Shown: positions 31,023-44,200 of the stretch, in pieces
Layout of the letters: each line of letters begins with the position of its first letter
Numbering within the stretch: the stretch's first letter is position 1
DNA from: Madurella fahalii
Lineage: Eukaryota; Ascomycota; Sordariomycetes; Sordariales
DNA: 64,000 nt
Direction of reading: 5' to 3'
Assembly: GCA_029876055.1 (NCBI GenBank)
Contig: CM056874.1
Coordinates: 1,054,001-1,118,000 of the forward strand
Position numbers and translations under genes: made by a program
The notes under the pieces: model-generated
Database searches by the model: none
What the model was told of the DNA's origin: nothing
What the model saw: the letters and a program-made list of their open reading frames with translations, nothing else

Positions 31023-32346
31023 TCAGCCGTGCACCGCCATACCGAAAAAGACGGCAAGCGCCATGGCCGCCCATGACGCCAACGGCGTGGTCTTGGCCAT
31101 GGCCGCGGCGCCGGTGGCGACCGGTGACGACGCGGTGGTAGTCGGCGAGCCCGCGTCGTCGGCAGCGTCGGTCAACAGCTATTTGGCCCGGTGCCACCCA
31201 CGGTTAGCTACCATGTCTTTTCACCACGGGAGGCAAAAAGGGAGGGGACGATAGTCGGGACCAAACTCACCCTGTCGACAGTGTGGACGACGCCATTCGT
31301 GATGATGGAGTCGCCGGCGAGGATGCGGGCGCCGCCTATGTGGCGCCGTCGTCGCGGAGCGAGACGATCACATCGGTGCCGGCCAGGGTGCGGTATGTGG
31401 CGCCGTCGCGCAGCAGCGGCGTGTAGGCCGGCGGGTAGCCCGGCCCGACCAGGATGTGCCGCCGCAGCGCCTGCGCGAGCTGGTCGCCCACCAGATCGTT
31501 GTCGCTGGTGCCACGTCGGAAGGCGGCGTTGGACGGCGCCAGGATGGTGATGCTCGTGCGGTTCTCCAGCTCCAACAGGAGGCCCGCGTCGCGGAGCGCG
31601 GTCCCAAACGCGTCGGCGTTGAGGAACGGGAGCGTAAAAGACAGGCTCCGCGGCAGTGTGGGAATTCTAAGTTGGGTGTCGCCGGGGGGAGGGGGGGTGT
31701 GGTTAGTTGGTGAAAGAACGGTGAAGAAAAGACGTGATCCGGGGCAAGGTGGCTGGGGGATGGGCGAGGTAAGGAAAAAAGAATCTGATACTTACCCGTC
31801 GATAGGACGAACGACACCGCCGTCAAACTCAACATCGTCAGCCACGACCTTGATGGCGGCACCGAGACCGGTGTAGACGACCGGGCGCGCCGAGTAGGTC
31901 ACGCCCTTCTCGACCAGGGACTGGTTGTGGCCCGGGCCGAGGTTCACCCACGCTGAGTCGCTCAGGAAGGTCTCGAAGACAGAGCCCGGCGAGCACGATG
32001 ACTGGGGCACCTCCTGCCTCTTCTTAAGCACGACGGCGTTCTTGTTCGCCATGCACATAGCGATCCACCTGTCGTCGCTATCATCGTCCCAGTCGTCGTC
32101 TTGGCGGCGGTCGAGCGTGATGTTGCCGTCGGCCAGCGTGCCCAACATCGTCGTCAGGGCCGCGTTCGTCGGCGCGTAGACGATGGTGTTGGAACCGATG
32201 CTGTTTAGGTTGGTGAAGGGGGGACTCTGCTGGAGGAGCTGGGCGAATCCTGTGAGTCCGTTCGCTTCAAGCACCGCCAGCAGCGGCTCTGCTGAAGCCG
32301 AGGCGGCAAGGACCGCCGCGGCAGTGAGGAGGCTCTGGGATAGCAT
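31023..32346 (-). pseudogene. Fasciclin-domain secreted, probably GPI-anchored protein with a frameshift
   Basis: Exons 32346-31796, 31666-31271 and 31178-31023; about 367 aa if the frame is repaired. Residues 1-19 form a signal peptide (MLSQSLLTAAAVLAASASA). Fasciclin 1 pieces follow: NTIVYAPTNAAL, then in the second domain LENRTSITILAPSNAAF and GGARILAGDSIITNGVVHTVD. The C-terminus has a Ser/Thr/Ala linker and a hydrophobic tail (WAAMALAVFFGMAVHG), as for GPI attachment. Between GATY and GGARIL the frame is lost (31336-31341, CATAGGCGG, immediate TAG). The exon sum (1103 nt) is one base short, so a single base is missing. The family acts in cell-surface adhesion. Either an assembly error or a decayed gene. 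Confidence 0.78.
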
Positions 32347-33839
32347 GTTTTTTGCGAGTCTATGGAACACTAGAAGGGACGAATGGGTGGTACGAGGGCG
32401 CAAAGAGCCCGGCGTGGTTCGTGAGGATGAGGGGCTTCGTGAAAGAGACAAGTGATTTGAGGTTGGCAAGCTCTATTGAGTCGACGGGTTGTAGAGACTC
32501 GACTGGGGGATGCACTTGCGGAGGCTGTAGCCGCAGGAGTGCGCGATGAAGCAGTAGCCATGCTGTGCGAGAGTAAAGTACTTTATACCACCATAACTCG
32601 TATCTCCTTGACAGATTACTCAATGGACTAAGCTCTAACTTCAGGCTCCAACTTCAGGCTCAACTCCCTTCGCTGCGAAGAGCCGCGCTGCGCAGGCTGC
32701 GCAGCGGTAGACGGTGACGCTATCACCCTACGTGGAACCATCGGGCTCTGTTTCCTGCGGCCTATTGTCTGGTGCCAGCTGGGTCTCTACCGCATCTCTG
32801 GCATCAACATGTCACGGGACAGATACTGATTTGCTATCACCAAGTTGACACCAGCGCCGCGTCGGAGTTTCTCGGACAGTCGGAGCCGCGTCAGCCTCAC
32901 TTATTCTCTGAGTCTCTGACAGCCCTGTTTTCCCTTGGCCAAACGTAAACTTTTGACCGGCTCTCGGCGTACTATGTAGCATCAATAGGGAATTTTCGAG
33001 TTGTACACAGCTCCTTCCCGGACCGGGGTGCTTGGCAGTGAAAAGGAAGGGGGTGGAGGGAGGGATGAAGGTTGGCCCAAGATGGAACCTGCCAACCGCG
33101 GCAGTGAGGAAAACAATACATTGTGTATCTGCTGCATCTGTAATCTACTCAGCTAGGGAAGGCATCCACATTGGATCGCCAGTGTCGCACAGCATGTGAT
33201 TGATGCATCATTCGACGCGGTGGTTAGGGACTCGGAATCTCGAACCTCTCGGTAACGGTGGCTACATTCATGTTGGAGTGGGCCAACCACAGATCGCAGC
33301 GCCCGAGCCCGCCCCGAAGCCTTCGTGGCCGTCTTTCTTCGAGTCGACCGAAAGGAGCGCTGGGATTGGAAGAACGCGTGCGTCTAAGTGTTAAAGTGGT
33401 TCGCCCGGTCAAATCATTGGCTTTCCGCTTCCAGCACACTGAGACATTAGGGATCCACATACATGATACGACTCGCCTGTCTAGTCTGAACTGCCCTCAT
33501 AGGAATGATGTGCGCTCATCCCATTGGAGCTATCGAGGCCGTCAGAGCCCAAACCCGCCCCGGAACCGCACAAGAGATCTTAGTCTGCTGTAAAGCCCGA
33601 TGGAAGAGGTGCGCGAGGCTCAGCGTGCAGAAGAGTGCTAGTATAACGTAAAGCCCAAACCGCCAGAATACCTAAGAGATAAGAACTGTAGCCTCGCAAA
33701 TTCCCTTGCTCCCCCTGCTTCTCGTCTTCTCCGTCATCACCCTTCACTCTTCTTGTCCTTTTCTTCTCCGCTGCTACCAGGTTCTCCCTTTTGCACTCTG
33801 CTTGACAGCTTGACCAGCACCGGTCACAGCCGACCCAAA
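32347..33839. other. Intergenic, no gene seen
   Basis: About 1.5 kb. Several open frames near 33200-33600 are on both strands with no protein-like features. A TTCGA-containing stretch near 33240 superficially resembles a tRNA T-arm but has no matching stems. Confidence 0.4.
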
Positions 33840-35775
33840 ATGGCGGACATCTATACGCCGTCGGGCGACTACACCTATCTCCTTCTCACGCCGTTCTACA
33901 TGCCAAGTGAGAAGGGCGAGGTTTGGGCGGTGGCCTTCTCCAGCAACAGCGGAACCCTGATAACCGCCGGCCTCAGCGTCATCTTCATGATGATCTTCAT
34001 ATGTCTCTGGAACATCATCTGCGTCCTGGCCCTGCTCAGCGACAAGGGCGACAGGCGGCGCAGGCTCATCGCTCTCATAATGCTCTGAACTCCAACGACC
34101 CCTGGTTCGCCTTCTTGAACCTGCTCAAGTACAGCAAGCGCTGCTGTTCTTTGAACACCCCCAAGGACCAGTCGAAAAACACGTCGAACGGGGCCGCGGG
34201 CGACAACGCCTCCGCAGAAACGAAGAGCAAAATCCGGCGCGATCGCTGGTACGGCATCGGCGTGGCCGGGCTCGCCTTCACCGTCTACGGCGTGAGCCTG
34301 GCGCTCGGCATCGTGGGCCCGTCGCTGCTGGAGCTGGGCAACGTGGCGCCGGCGCGTCCGAGCATTCTGTTCTACCCAGACGACGCGTCCAACGACATGG
34401 AGAACATCCAGCGGTTTGGACTGCAGGCGCCCGCGGCCATGCGCGCGCTGGGCAGCGTCGAGGCTGCCGAGGTGACGGTGGCGCGGCGAGTCGCCGTCCA
34501 CGCCCGGCCCGACCCGACCGTCACCGACCAGGACCGCCAGATGCTCCACATGACCTATGACTACTCGTTGACTGGAGTCGAGTTTGGCCTGCAGCACGCG
34601 TCGCACCTCACGCTGACCGTCCGCGGCGGTTGCGTCACCGAGTACGGATGGCTCGCGACGAGGCCGGCGGGGAACGGGGATGGGAACAGCTCTTCACAGG
34701 TTATTCTGCGGGAGAACTACGCGCTATGGGGCGGCGAGATGAACGTCAGCGTGCCGCTCGGCGAGGGCGACATCCGCTACGCTCCGCGCGTGTCTTTCCT
34801 CATCCGCCCTGTGCGGCCCCCCCCGACGGCAACATCTCGTTCGCCGTCGTCATCGCCTCGGCGCACCGCGCCAGCATCAGCGAGGGGTCCGACCCGTGGT
34901 ACCTGACGGAGCAGCGGCCGGAGACGGCGCCGCCCACACCCATGAACGCCAGCTTCTGGATGCGGCTCGGGCGGCCGGCGCTCTCGTGCTGGCAGCAGGA
35001 CAGTTGGACGTATGGCGGGCAGACGGTGTACAATCCCGGCAAGCTCGCGAGTCTCCCGGGCATGAAGGTGCCGGATCCGCTGCTCGCGGTGCTGCAGAGT
35101 GCCTTCAACGTGCCGATGCTGGTGGCTCTGGGCACCGCCAGCGGGGACTCGGCGCTACGGTCGCGGACGACGAGCCCCAACGGCGTCATTGACGCGCGCG
35201 TGTCGAGCATCGAGAGCGATATGCGGCGCCTCATCATTGGCAGCTACGTCGCGTCGCGCAGCGTCCTGCGCGACACCACCATGTACGGCACCGGCCATAC
35301 CTACCGCAACCTGCTGCGGGCCGCCAACGGCCAGCCGGCCGACGGCGCCGGCGCCTTCGTCGTCTCGGACCCGGGCATCCAGACCTTCTCGCTCGGCGGT
35401 ATGATCGCGCTCGTCGTGATCCTGGCGGTCCTACTGATCACCCTGGGCATCACGAAGTTGCTGCGCGGCATCTTTAGACTTAGGTCGAGCAACGGGACAA
35501 AGGCTACTTGGTGGGCCAGGTGGGCTCGGCTCAACGTCCTGTCGGCTGACCAGCTGTTCCGCTGCGTCTACGAACCCAGCGAGACGCTAGCGGGATGGCC
35601 GTGCACCAGCCTGCCGAAATCAGATCCTACTGGTGCCGCCGACGTCGTCAAGTGCAATGGGAGCGACAACAGCTGCAACGGCCATCTCAATTTAAAAAAA
35701 ATTCAGCGGGAAGATACAAGCCCGTCAGAGGCCACCCCTGAGGCAGGAACCACGGGGGATGCGGGAGGACGATAG
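33840..35775 (+). pseudogene. Two-TM membrane protein of unknown function, with two one-base frameshifts
   Basis: Starts at 33840 (MADIYTPSGDYTYLL). An N-terminal membrane helix (TLITAGLSVIFMMIFICLWN) and another near 34255-34320 (YGIGVAGLAFTVYGVSLALG) come first. A long extracellular-type region follows, and near the C-terminus there is a further helix (GGMIALVVILAVLLITLG). Three frames succeed one another: the first ends at TGA 34086-34088 (ATGCTCTGAACTCC, one base short of MLWNSNDPWFAF). The second must shift inside the C8 run 34817-34824 to reach PDGNISFAVVIASAH. The span of 1936 nt becomes 646 codons once two bases are added. A poly-A run (35693-35701) near the end is a third risk point. 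No family recognised. Homopolymer-linked indels point to sequencing error as much as to decay. Confidence 0.7.
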
Positions 35776-36927
35776 CATGATGGCATCTTGTCGGCTTCTA
35801 GTCCTGGAAAAGAGAACGGCATTGCTTCGGAGAGGGAAAACGCGGCGCGGAGGAATCATGTCCTGTAACACGGCCCCGCAGACTGAAGATCGGGGTTGTT
35901 TGAAAGAAGTGACGTGTCTTTGGAATACTCGGTCGTTGCGCAGAGAATAATAAGGGAGAATCGTTGTTAAGACCCTGAGATTTCTGACTTCGGATATTTG
36001 CCTAGTAGTTCATAACTTTATAGGACCCTAGTTCGCATCAGTACATCGAGAAGCCCAGTATCACTCAATGAAGCGGGCCGACATCTCAGTGAACTACTAG
36101 ACCGAATAAGAATATCTCAGGGCAGCAACGTGGAATACGCGCGGCATGATCGACTCACTGCAATCATCCACCATCAACGTACCTAACATTCCCTCTAAAT
36201 ACTTCTGTATCGTGATGGCACCAACGCATACCCAATGTCTCCACTACAGTACCGCAATTGGGTTTTGTCCCTTGACCGATTATTACAGTTTAGGTCGAGA
36301 ATTTGCCGTTGGAGCCGCTGAATTTGGCTGGGCCGTATCGTCATTTTCTGCGGCATTGATCGCGCGGGATGCTGGTCGCTGTCGAGTACTTGGAACTGCT
36401 TCCTTATTACACTCCAAGTGCTAAAAGAAAGGAGATAAAAATACGAGGCTTAGAAGCAAGGACGACATGCTTAAGTTCCCAATAGCCAGGAGGAATAAGA
36501 ACATGGGGAATACAAGAGGCAAGGTAGTACTCTAATCTCGAATAGGGGGGTTATTTTGGCCATCTCTATATGACACCAATCATGGGCCTACTTAGCTAGG
36601 TAGAGTTGAGGGAATTCCGAACTTGCTGCGGTACAGCCTTACTGTCAGTGGCAATGAAGGTGAGTAAGAGTGAACAAGGGTGAGTAAGGCCTCATCAGAG
36701 CCTGAGCAAGATCTGCACAATGATGAATCCCCAGGTTCGTCTCATATAACAGCCATTCAGGGGGTGCATTCTAGATTCATTCGACCTCAGAACAGGCTGT
36801 TGCAAGTGGGAATGTTCGTTCTGAGTGGGAGAAGCCATGCCTAATCTAGCCTTGTAAACACTCTTGAAGCATCTAGTTTTCGTCAGCAAAGCGGCTCAGG
36901 ACGTCAACTACGCCTTCAGTTGAACAG
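35776..36927. other. Intergenic, no gene seen
   Basis: About 1.15 kb of AT-richer sequence between a plus-strand 3' end and a minus-strand 3' end. An open frame at 36146-36424 shows no recognisable features. Confidence 0.4.
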
Positions 36928-39900
36928 TCATACCTTCCATCTTTCGCCGCTGATGTCTCCGTCCTCAGCCTCATCAACGACGTTCAAAGATTGCCTGATT
37001 AGCGCAAGTTTGGATTGCTGAATCCACTGGATGTACTATTCTCCAGTTAGCATGTTGCTCCTGATAGTTTCCGTCGATAGCCTACCGTCTCGATGGATTT
37101 AGGAACTATGTATTTCGTAACTGTGACACGTCTTTCCTGTCCCTTTCGGTGTACTCTGTCAACCGCCTGAGCCTCTGCCATAGGGCTCCAATGTGGTTCC
37201 ATGATGTGCACGTTGTTCGCAGCCGTAAAATCAACGCTAATAGTGAGATTAGTCGGGGTTCCCACGGCTGCGTCACAAAAGGGCCATACCCTTCACCACA
37301 ACTGCCAATGCTTGCCAGCATGACGGTGAACCCATCGTGAGTGTTAAACTGCTGCAATGCCTTATGTCGCATGTCAAGGCTTGTCCGGCCGTCAATTCTC
37401 TGAACAGCGAAATCGTGTCGCTTCAATATCAGTTCGATGATGTCCAACATTTTGGTCCAGGAACTGAAAATCACGCTGAGGATGTATTAGCCAATTCGAT
37501 GAAAAATATGAGTGTTAGCGTAGAATCCACTAGTGATTACTGACCTTTTAGCCCCCAGCCCTTCCGTCTTTGCCTCCTGTTCCTTGCGCAGATTTTTAAG
37601 GAGGGCTTCTACTTTGGCGGAGGGCTGAGCAGATTCGAGGATACTCGCTCTCCATCCCTCATTGTGCTTAGTTCCGTGGCCTTTATACCCCTTTAAGTCT
37701 TTATTTGTCGCGTAGCAGGTCTCACAAAGGATGTTGCGGTGATCTGCTGCCGGTGAACGCGACACTGGGCTCTCATCACCAGTTTCTCCCATGTCAATGC
37801 CACAGAGACTGCAACCTGCCGGGAATGCGGCTCCCAACTGCCAGCCGAATTCTGAGCTACTGTCCTGAAGCCAAGCTTCCAAGGCTTTAGGTGGCAAAAG
37901 AAGTTTGCCGTGGTTGCAAATGAGCCGCAAGATGTTCATGTGGGAGAGAATGTTCCCCTCGCCTGCCCTGTTGCCTCTGGCCTGTTTCTCGGTGTGGGTT
38001 CTAACTGCAGTATCGACAGTCTTTCTGCGGAAAAATTCGTATAGCGCTTCGTCCTCGTCGCGCAGGTTAACATATTCGATATTTTGGACGGATTCCAGGA
38101 GGCCTAGGTGCACAGCTGGGGACGCCTTTTTCCGCCGCAGACACGTCGCTCTGATCAAATCCTTGAGTCTCCTTATTCCTACTTGAGGACTTTCCTTGAG
38201 TGGGGAGGAGATCCAGTAATCAAACATTGCCTTGTCATCGAATTGCTGAACTCCGATGAAGGCTAGCAATGCGCCATAGTCGTCGAGGGAATTGTGAATT
38301 GGGGTCCCGGACAGACACCAGCGATACTTAGCTTTGATCCCCATGGCGGCCTTGAAGGCCAGAGACGAGCGGTTGCGAATATGGTGTGCTATTATTTCTC
38401 AGGGTCAGTGCAAGTACATAATCTCGTAGGTCGTCAATCACTAATTATCACGAACCTTCATCCAAGACCACCCGGAGCCATTTTTGAGTGAACAGTGGAC
38501 CCTCCGCCTCCCAATCAAATCGAAGAGTCTCGTATGTTGTAATGACTGCATCAAAATGTCGTAGCCGTGATGCTATCTGCCGCCGGCTGGAACCATGATA
38601 TAGACCGGCCTTCATTTTGTTTGGAAGAACGTGTCTGAGAACTAGTTAGAGCTACGCGAGGGCCTTGGGAAGCTACAGGCTAGGTACCTGGAAATTTGAT
38701 CTTGCCATGCGGTAATGGCTAAATTTGTGTAGACGGGGTATCTGGTTTCAGCGTTGATGACCAATGACAGCTGGGGCAGACGCCTTACTGGACTTCGGTG
38801 TGATGATAAGCGTGCATTTAAGCCCGGGCTCTTCTTCGCTCGCGTTATGGTGATGAAGCTCGTCAAGCGAAGAGCAAATCAATGCAAGAATGCTCAGAGT
38901 CTTGCCAAGGCCCATTTCCTGAATTCCAATTTTAACTAACATTGCAGACGCAAGGCGAAATAGGAAACTTACATCTGCTAAGACGCCGCCGTAGGCCGGA
39001 ACTGGCCTAGCCCGACAATTACCGGTGATGATGTGGCGGTACCTAGAGGATGGAATCTCAGTGATTACGCATGTGGAGTTACGGGTGAGGACTTCGTTAC
39101 TGGTTATCCGGCGCAGGACCCCAAAGCGTCGGGAAACGTGGATTGTCGACGATGCCACATTCCTTCTCGATCATCATAGCAAGAGCTGTAAGTTGATGGC
39201 TATCAGATCCGGTTAGAAAGAGAAAACGGATTTGACGTGAGCATATACCTCATTAATGTAGATGATAGCCGAGGACTAGGAACTGCAGTCACCGAGACAC
39301 CGGTCCCTGGTTCTGCAAAGTCAAAAATGCGGAGAAGACGCGACAGGCTAATGTCGTCTAACCGGTCTACCTGCGATGAACTGGGATCACTTGTCGTTAA
39401 GGATAGCTCTTCCAGCTTCGGCATCTCGGAGCCTGGGCGCACAAGATAATGCGGATTAGAGTACTTGGTGTTGTCATTGCACTCATGCGCCGCTGGGTGC
39501 TGTAAAAACAAGCTGGCGTCGGATAGCTTGCTCCCAATGACCTTTTCGTCGCCTCTCATACCGTATATCACGATTCTGACCGGGCAGCATTTGGAAGATC
39601 TTAATTTCTGCTTGCGAGGCTCTGGCTCTGATCCTCGTTCCGGTGGCAACAGACGTGCTGAGAATCGTACTTTGAAATCGTCGAGAAGACAGGAGAGAAC
39701 TGGCGAGTTCAAGATGCCGGCATATTTGCCGGAATCTTGGAAGGTGAATTTGAGCATCTTGCCATATACCGATACATTGATCGGTGCAACCCGGGGACCC
39801 GAGAATGAAGATATTGAGGTCGCGTTGATCTTTGTATGTTAATTAGTCACGGATCATATGGACCATCCTCGCGACTGCAACTTACGACTCCAAGGCATAC

Positions 39901-40765
39901 GTCACATTCATCCTCTATTACGCCATTGGCAGTTGAATGGGGGGTAATAGCGTCGCAGATAGATTCGAGTTCTAGGTGCAAGCCTGGTTAGCGGAATGGT
40001 CTGCCTTGTACTGTGGCCTGGGAAGTTACCGGGTACCGGGCGGGCACCACTGGAAACCGGTGTCTCAGAGCTCGGGAGGGGAGTCAAGAGATCGGAGTTA
40101 CCCTCCCAAGATATCTGTTCAGCGGCATCTAATGCCAGCACTGGCGCGACGGTTCCCTGCATTGCAGAATCACTAATGCCGAGGTCTTGATGATATGCTG
40201 GGCTAGCCATCTCGAAGCTAGCTGCAGCTAGGCTCGAAGGATATAACGGAGAAAAGTCAAGCATTTCCGCCGGTTCGCTAGAGCTCCCTAGATTTATGAA
40301 GGCGTTGCTAAGGTCCTGCACACTGGCTCCTGCATTCGCGTAACTGGGGTCATATGTCAATGACTGGACCAGGGTCATGGTCGCGGGATCCGCTGCCCGC
40401 ATGAAGGGCTCGTCCCATATACACGTAGTTTGGTCGGCAGCCAGGGTAGTTATGCCAAAGGGCAATGCATCCTCGGTGGGAATGTTCTCAACATACTCGA
40501 GCCGGGGATCCGGTTCGGACACCGGCAAGGGATTTTGAAAAGAGAGCGAGCCGTGCACATTCATACAAAGAGCCAAATTGGCGTCGCAATTTCCCTCGCC
40601 GAAATTGGGGTGCAGCGGTGTGCACGCCGAAAGGGCCATGCTCTGGGGCGTTGGGCCGTGAGAACGCACACGAAGCCTTTTCACTTCGGAGCTGCGGCCT
40701 TCGTCGGCCTCTAAGTGCCGTTTTTGGTTTGCCGGCGGCCATAGGGACTCCGATCTGTCAACCAT
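36928..40765 (-). CDS. SNF2-family DNA-dependent ATPase/helicase (Rad5/Rad16/HLTF-like)
   Basis: Twelve exons (40765-40030, 39971-39886, 39829-39249, 39199-39101, 39042-38973, 38918-38789, 38718-38688, 38634-38456, 38388-37545, 37475-37290, 37236-37086, 37035-36928), total 3201 nt, give 1066 aa without a break. SNF2_N starts near SHQLTALAMMIEKECG, with Walker A DEMGLGKT, motif II LDEAHHIRN (completed only after splicing) and RWCLSGTPIHNSLDD. A C4-type zinc pattern (CSLCGIDMG ... ILCETC) lies between the lobes. The C-terminal helicase lobe has IFSSWTKMLDIIE and QAVDRVHRKGQERRV (motif VI). Residues 1-280 are acidic and low in complexity. It is a nuclear chromatin remodelling or repair type. The intron number is high for a fungus, and one exon is only 31 nt. 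The ATG at 40765 is the first Met in frame. Confidence 0.9.
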
Positions 40766-41208
40766 TTCGTGCAAATGGATTGGTTTCGGGAAGAAAAAGA
40801 CTGGGAGAGAATGGAGAGAGTATCTAAGGTCGAAACCAACAGCTTACAACATCCATTTCGAGATGAGGCAGATTTGAGCCCTTGCGTGGCAACACAGCCC
40901 CGGAGTGGGCGTCTGTCTCGTGAAAAAAAAATGCGTGTCTGATTGGGCCACGTTGAAACGCGGGTGTTGGATGACTGAGCAAAAGAAGCCACAGAAAGCT
41001 GAAGCTTCCCGGAAAACGCCCGTAGGCCCCGCAGCAAGATAATTTGTCGAAGCATAGCCATTTTCATGGCCGGCTCCCTCATTAGCGGTGGGCTGCTCTG
41101 GCAGGTCATCCTTCCTCGCGCGCTTCTTGAGGTGACAGAACCACACTCCTGCTCCATTTCGAGCTCCCAACCCAAATTCATTCATTCTTGGAACCTGTCG
41201 CACCTAGG
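40766..41208. promoter_or_regulatory. Divergent promoter of the SNF2 and NACHT genes
   Basis: 443 bp separate the two start codons. The gap is open in one minus-strand frame (to about 41181), but this continues only into the SNF2 5' end out of frame and has no recognisable features. No specific motif identified. Confidence 0.4.
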
Positions 41209-44200
41209 ATGGCTACATTAATTAATCCAATCCAATCCACCTTTGAGAGGGCGGTTTTGGAATTCAAGAAGGATCTGAATGACGACGAAATTTACGACAA
41301 GATCAGCCAAGCTACAACCATAGACCAAGTCTACGCAGAGACAGACAAGCTCCAGGCTGAGCAAGCCATGAATGGTCACCTCCGTCACTTGTCCAAGATC
41401 GAGCCCTACCTCACTCGGTTAGACGATTACGCTCAAGCAATTGGCATTTTTGTCCAAGCAAAACCAGATATTTTGGCTCTCATATGGGGTCCAATTGTTC
41501 TGCTTCTCCAATGGGCCAATGCCCTAAAGGCATCCTTTGACGCAATCGTCGATGCGGCTGCCGAAATCGGTATTGCGCTGCCTGAGTTCAAGCAGGCCGC
41601 CCTGCTCTTTCGCGAAAATGATCGTATCGGTGATGTCCTACTGTTCTTCTTCAAGGATATTATCGAATTTTACTCCATCGCATTACGCTTCTTCCGCCTC
41701 CCACGTCAGTTTAGTTCCTAGTCCAGCCGCGTCTTGTTACGTGCAAGGAATGCTGACTGAGGTGGCATCTGCTCTCACAGGCTGGAGATACGTCTTTGAG
41801 GTTCTGTGGCCTCAATACCGAGATAAGATTAAAGTCGTCAAGAAGAACATCGAGCGCCACACACTTCTGATGCGCAGAGATGTTCAGTCAGAACATATCC
41901 AACAGCAATACGAGGCTCGTGTCCGCGCTCTGGAACATTTCGACGTCACTGAGCGTGCCCACCGCCGCCAAGAGTATCAAAGCATCACGATCAATATGCG
42001 CCCGGAACTTTATGACGATAAACTGTATTGGGTGCAAAGCCGCGTATGCCAGGGAACAGGGAAATGGCTCCTGAAAAGCCCAGCCTTTACCGAATGGCTT
42101 GACGGCTCCGAGAGGTCAAAACGGTGTTTGTGGCTACAGGGTATTCCTGGATCAGGTATGTAGGACCTCATCGGCCAAAACCAACTAAAACTTATACGTA
42201 AACTATAGGAAAAACGTTCCTAGCCAGCACGGTGATACAGAGTGCCCGAGACCGGGGAAAGGCACTCTTTGTTTTTCTCACGTACACCCTCGCCGACAAG
42301 ACAACGGCATTGTCAGTTCTCCATTCACTGATATTTCAGCTCGCTTCCCAAGATGAGATGCTCCAATCCGTCGTTTGCGGATCAAGTCGCGAAACCCTGA
42401 AGAATAGCTTGGATGCCGCCCAAAAGCTTCTTTCCGACCTTCTCTTAGCTTACGCCGGTCCAGTCTACATCATGGTCGACGGCCTAGACGAAATTGGTGA
42501 ACTGGAACGATGCTTGCTTGTCAAGCGTCTAAAGACTCTATTAGATGCCTCGGAGGAATTACGAGTTTGTTTCAGTAGCAGACCAGAAGCCGATCTAAAA
42601 ATGTGTCTGGCGGAGCAACCCAAATCAACGTTGCGGGTGGATGCCGAAAATGCCGGAAGTATTCAAGTCTTTGTGGACCGATGGACGGAAGATTGGCTTC
42701 GAGAGTGCCACGCCTCGGAAGAGTTTGCGGCTGAGATTCGGCGATTACTTGCTTCCTTGGCCTGGAAGTCAAAAGGTGGGTGGCCGGAAGACTTTGAGTC
42801 AAGCGCTGGGTGCTAACGAAATCCAGGGATGTTCCTCTATGCAAATGTTGTTCTAAGATCCGTTGAGTTCATGGATAGTATTTCCGAGATTGAAAATGAA
42901 CTGAGAGTGCTACCGGAGGACCTCAACGCAGCGTGAGTCTCCACTCGTCGTCATCAAATGCCAACTGACGTTATTACAATACCTAGATACGAAAGGATCT
43001 TCCAGCGCATAAACGGACTACAATCAACCTTGAAAGAGAAAGCCCGTAAGCTTCTCGGATGGATTGCCTGCACGCCGACGCCATTGACACCGCAAGAAAT
43101 CCAGCATGCTCTGACTATTAGGTCAGGCGACAGAGAGGGAAAGTCTCCACTACTAGCGGACCTTCGGCTTGACAAAGTTTGCGGCCCAATAGTAGAGGTC
43201 GTTGACGATTACATTCAATTCGTCCACTTCACGGTCAAGGAGTCAGTTTTATATACCCTGTCATTCGATATGACCTAACAAGACATAGGTACATCTCAAG
43301 CCCCCGCATTGTCGAGTGTATTGATATTCGCGCATCGATACTAAGCCTGGCAACCTGCTGTATAACGTACTTCTGCCAACAGCATCACGATCCAGAGTTA
43401 CTTCTGGAAGAGATCAGCGATAACGCCCTAAAGCGAAAATACGTCTTCCACGAGTATGCCATTATCAATTGGATTAAGCTCGTAGAGCGCGCAAGCCAGC
43501 TTACCCCTGATAACACGGCGGCCTCTGATCTGACTCGCGCCCTTGGGATACTGCTTGAGGATCGAAGCAATCCCTGCTACATTGGTGACTTCGAGAGTTC
43601 GCAACCGGCGTTCAAACCGCTGAAAGGCGCGTCGCCTGAGCTTCACGCCATGTTGGACAAAGTTTACCAGTTTCGTCGCGAGTATTCAGCTTCGCAGCAT
43701 AAAAGACAAGCTGGTACATATATTTCACCTGATCTTCTTTTATCTACATGCAGCAGCTAATGGAATGACAGGATCATCCTGGATAGATCTGGACCCTTTG
43801 ACGATATCGAAGACATCCGTTCAGATCCACGAGGTTGTCGACTCTCTTCTAGATTGTCGAGACAGATTAGATAACAGTTGCGGCCTCTGTGACCACTGCC
43901 GTCTCCGCAGCATCTACGGTGCCCGACCCTTCAAGTGCAGCTTTGTGGACTGTCGGTACCGCCGTCTCGGGTTTGGAACCAGGGCTGCACGGCAGTCGCA
44001 CGAAAAATACCACGACCGTCCCTGGAAATGCAGCGTTCCAACGTGCGAGTTTGCAATCGGAGGATTTCTCTCGCGAAGTATGCGAGACGATCATTTGGAT
44101 CGGTATCACCAGAAAAGAGAAACGGATCATATCCCTCGCACAACCCAACCGGTTCCCGATCCAGACGAGATTCAGCCACTTCTCTTTGACCTTATTCAAA

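Noticed and set aside
33200..33290. tRNA-like GGTTCGAGATTCC on the minus strand
   Set aside because: The flanking bases do not form a T-stem, and no acceptor or anticodon arm fits.
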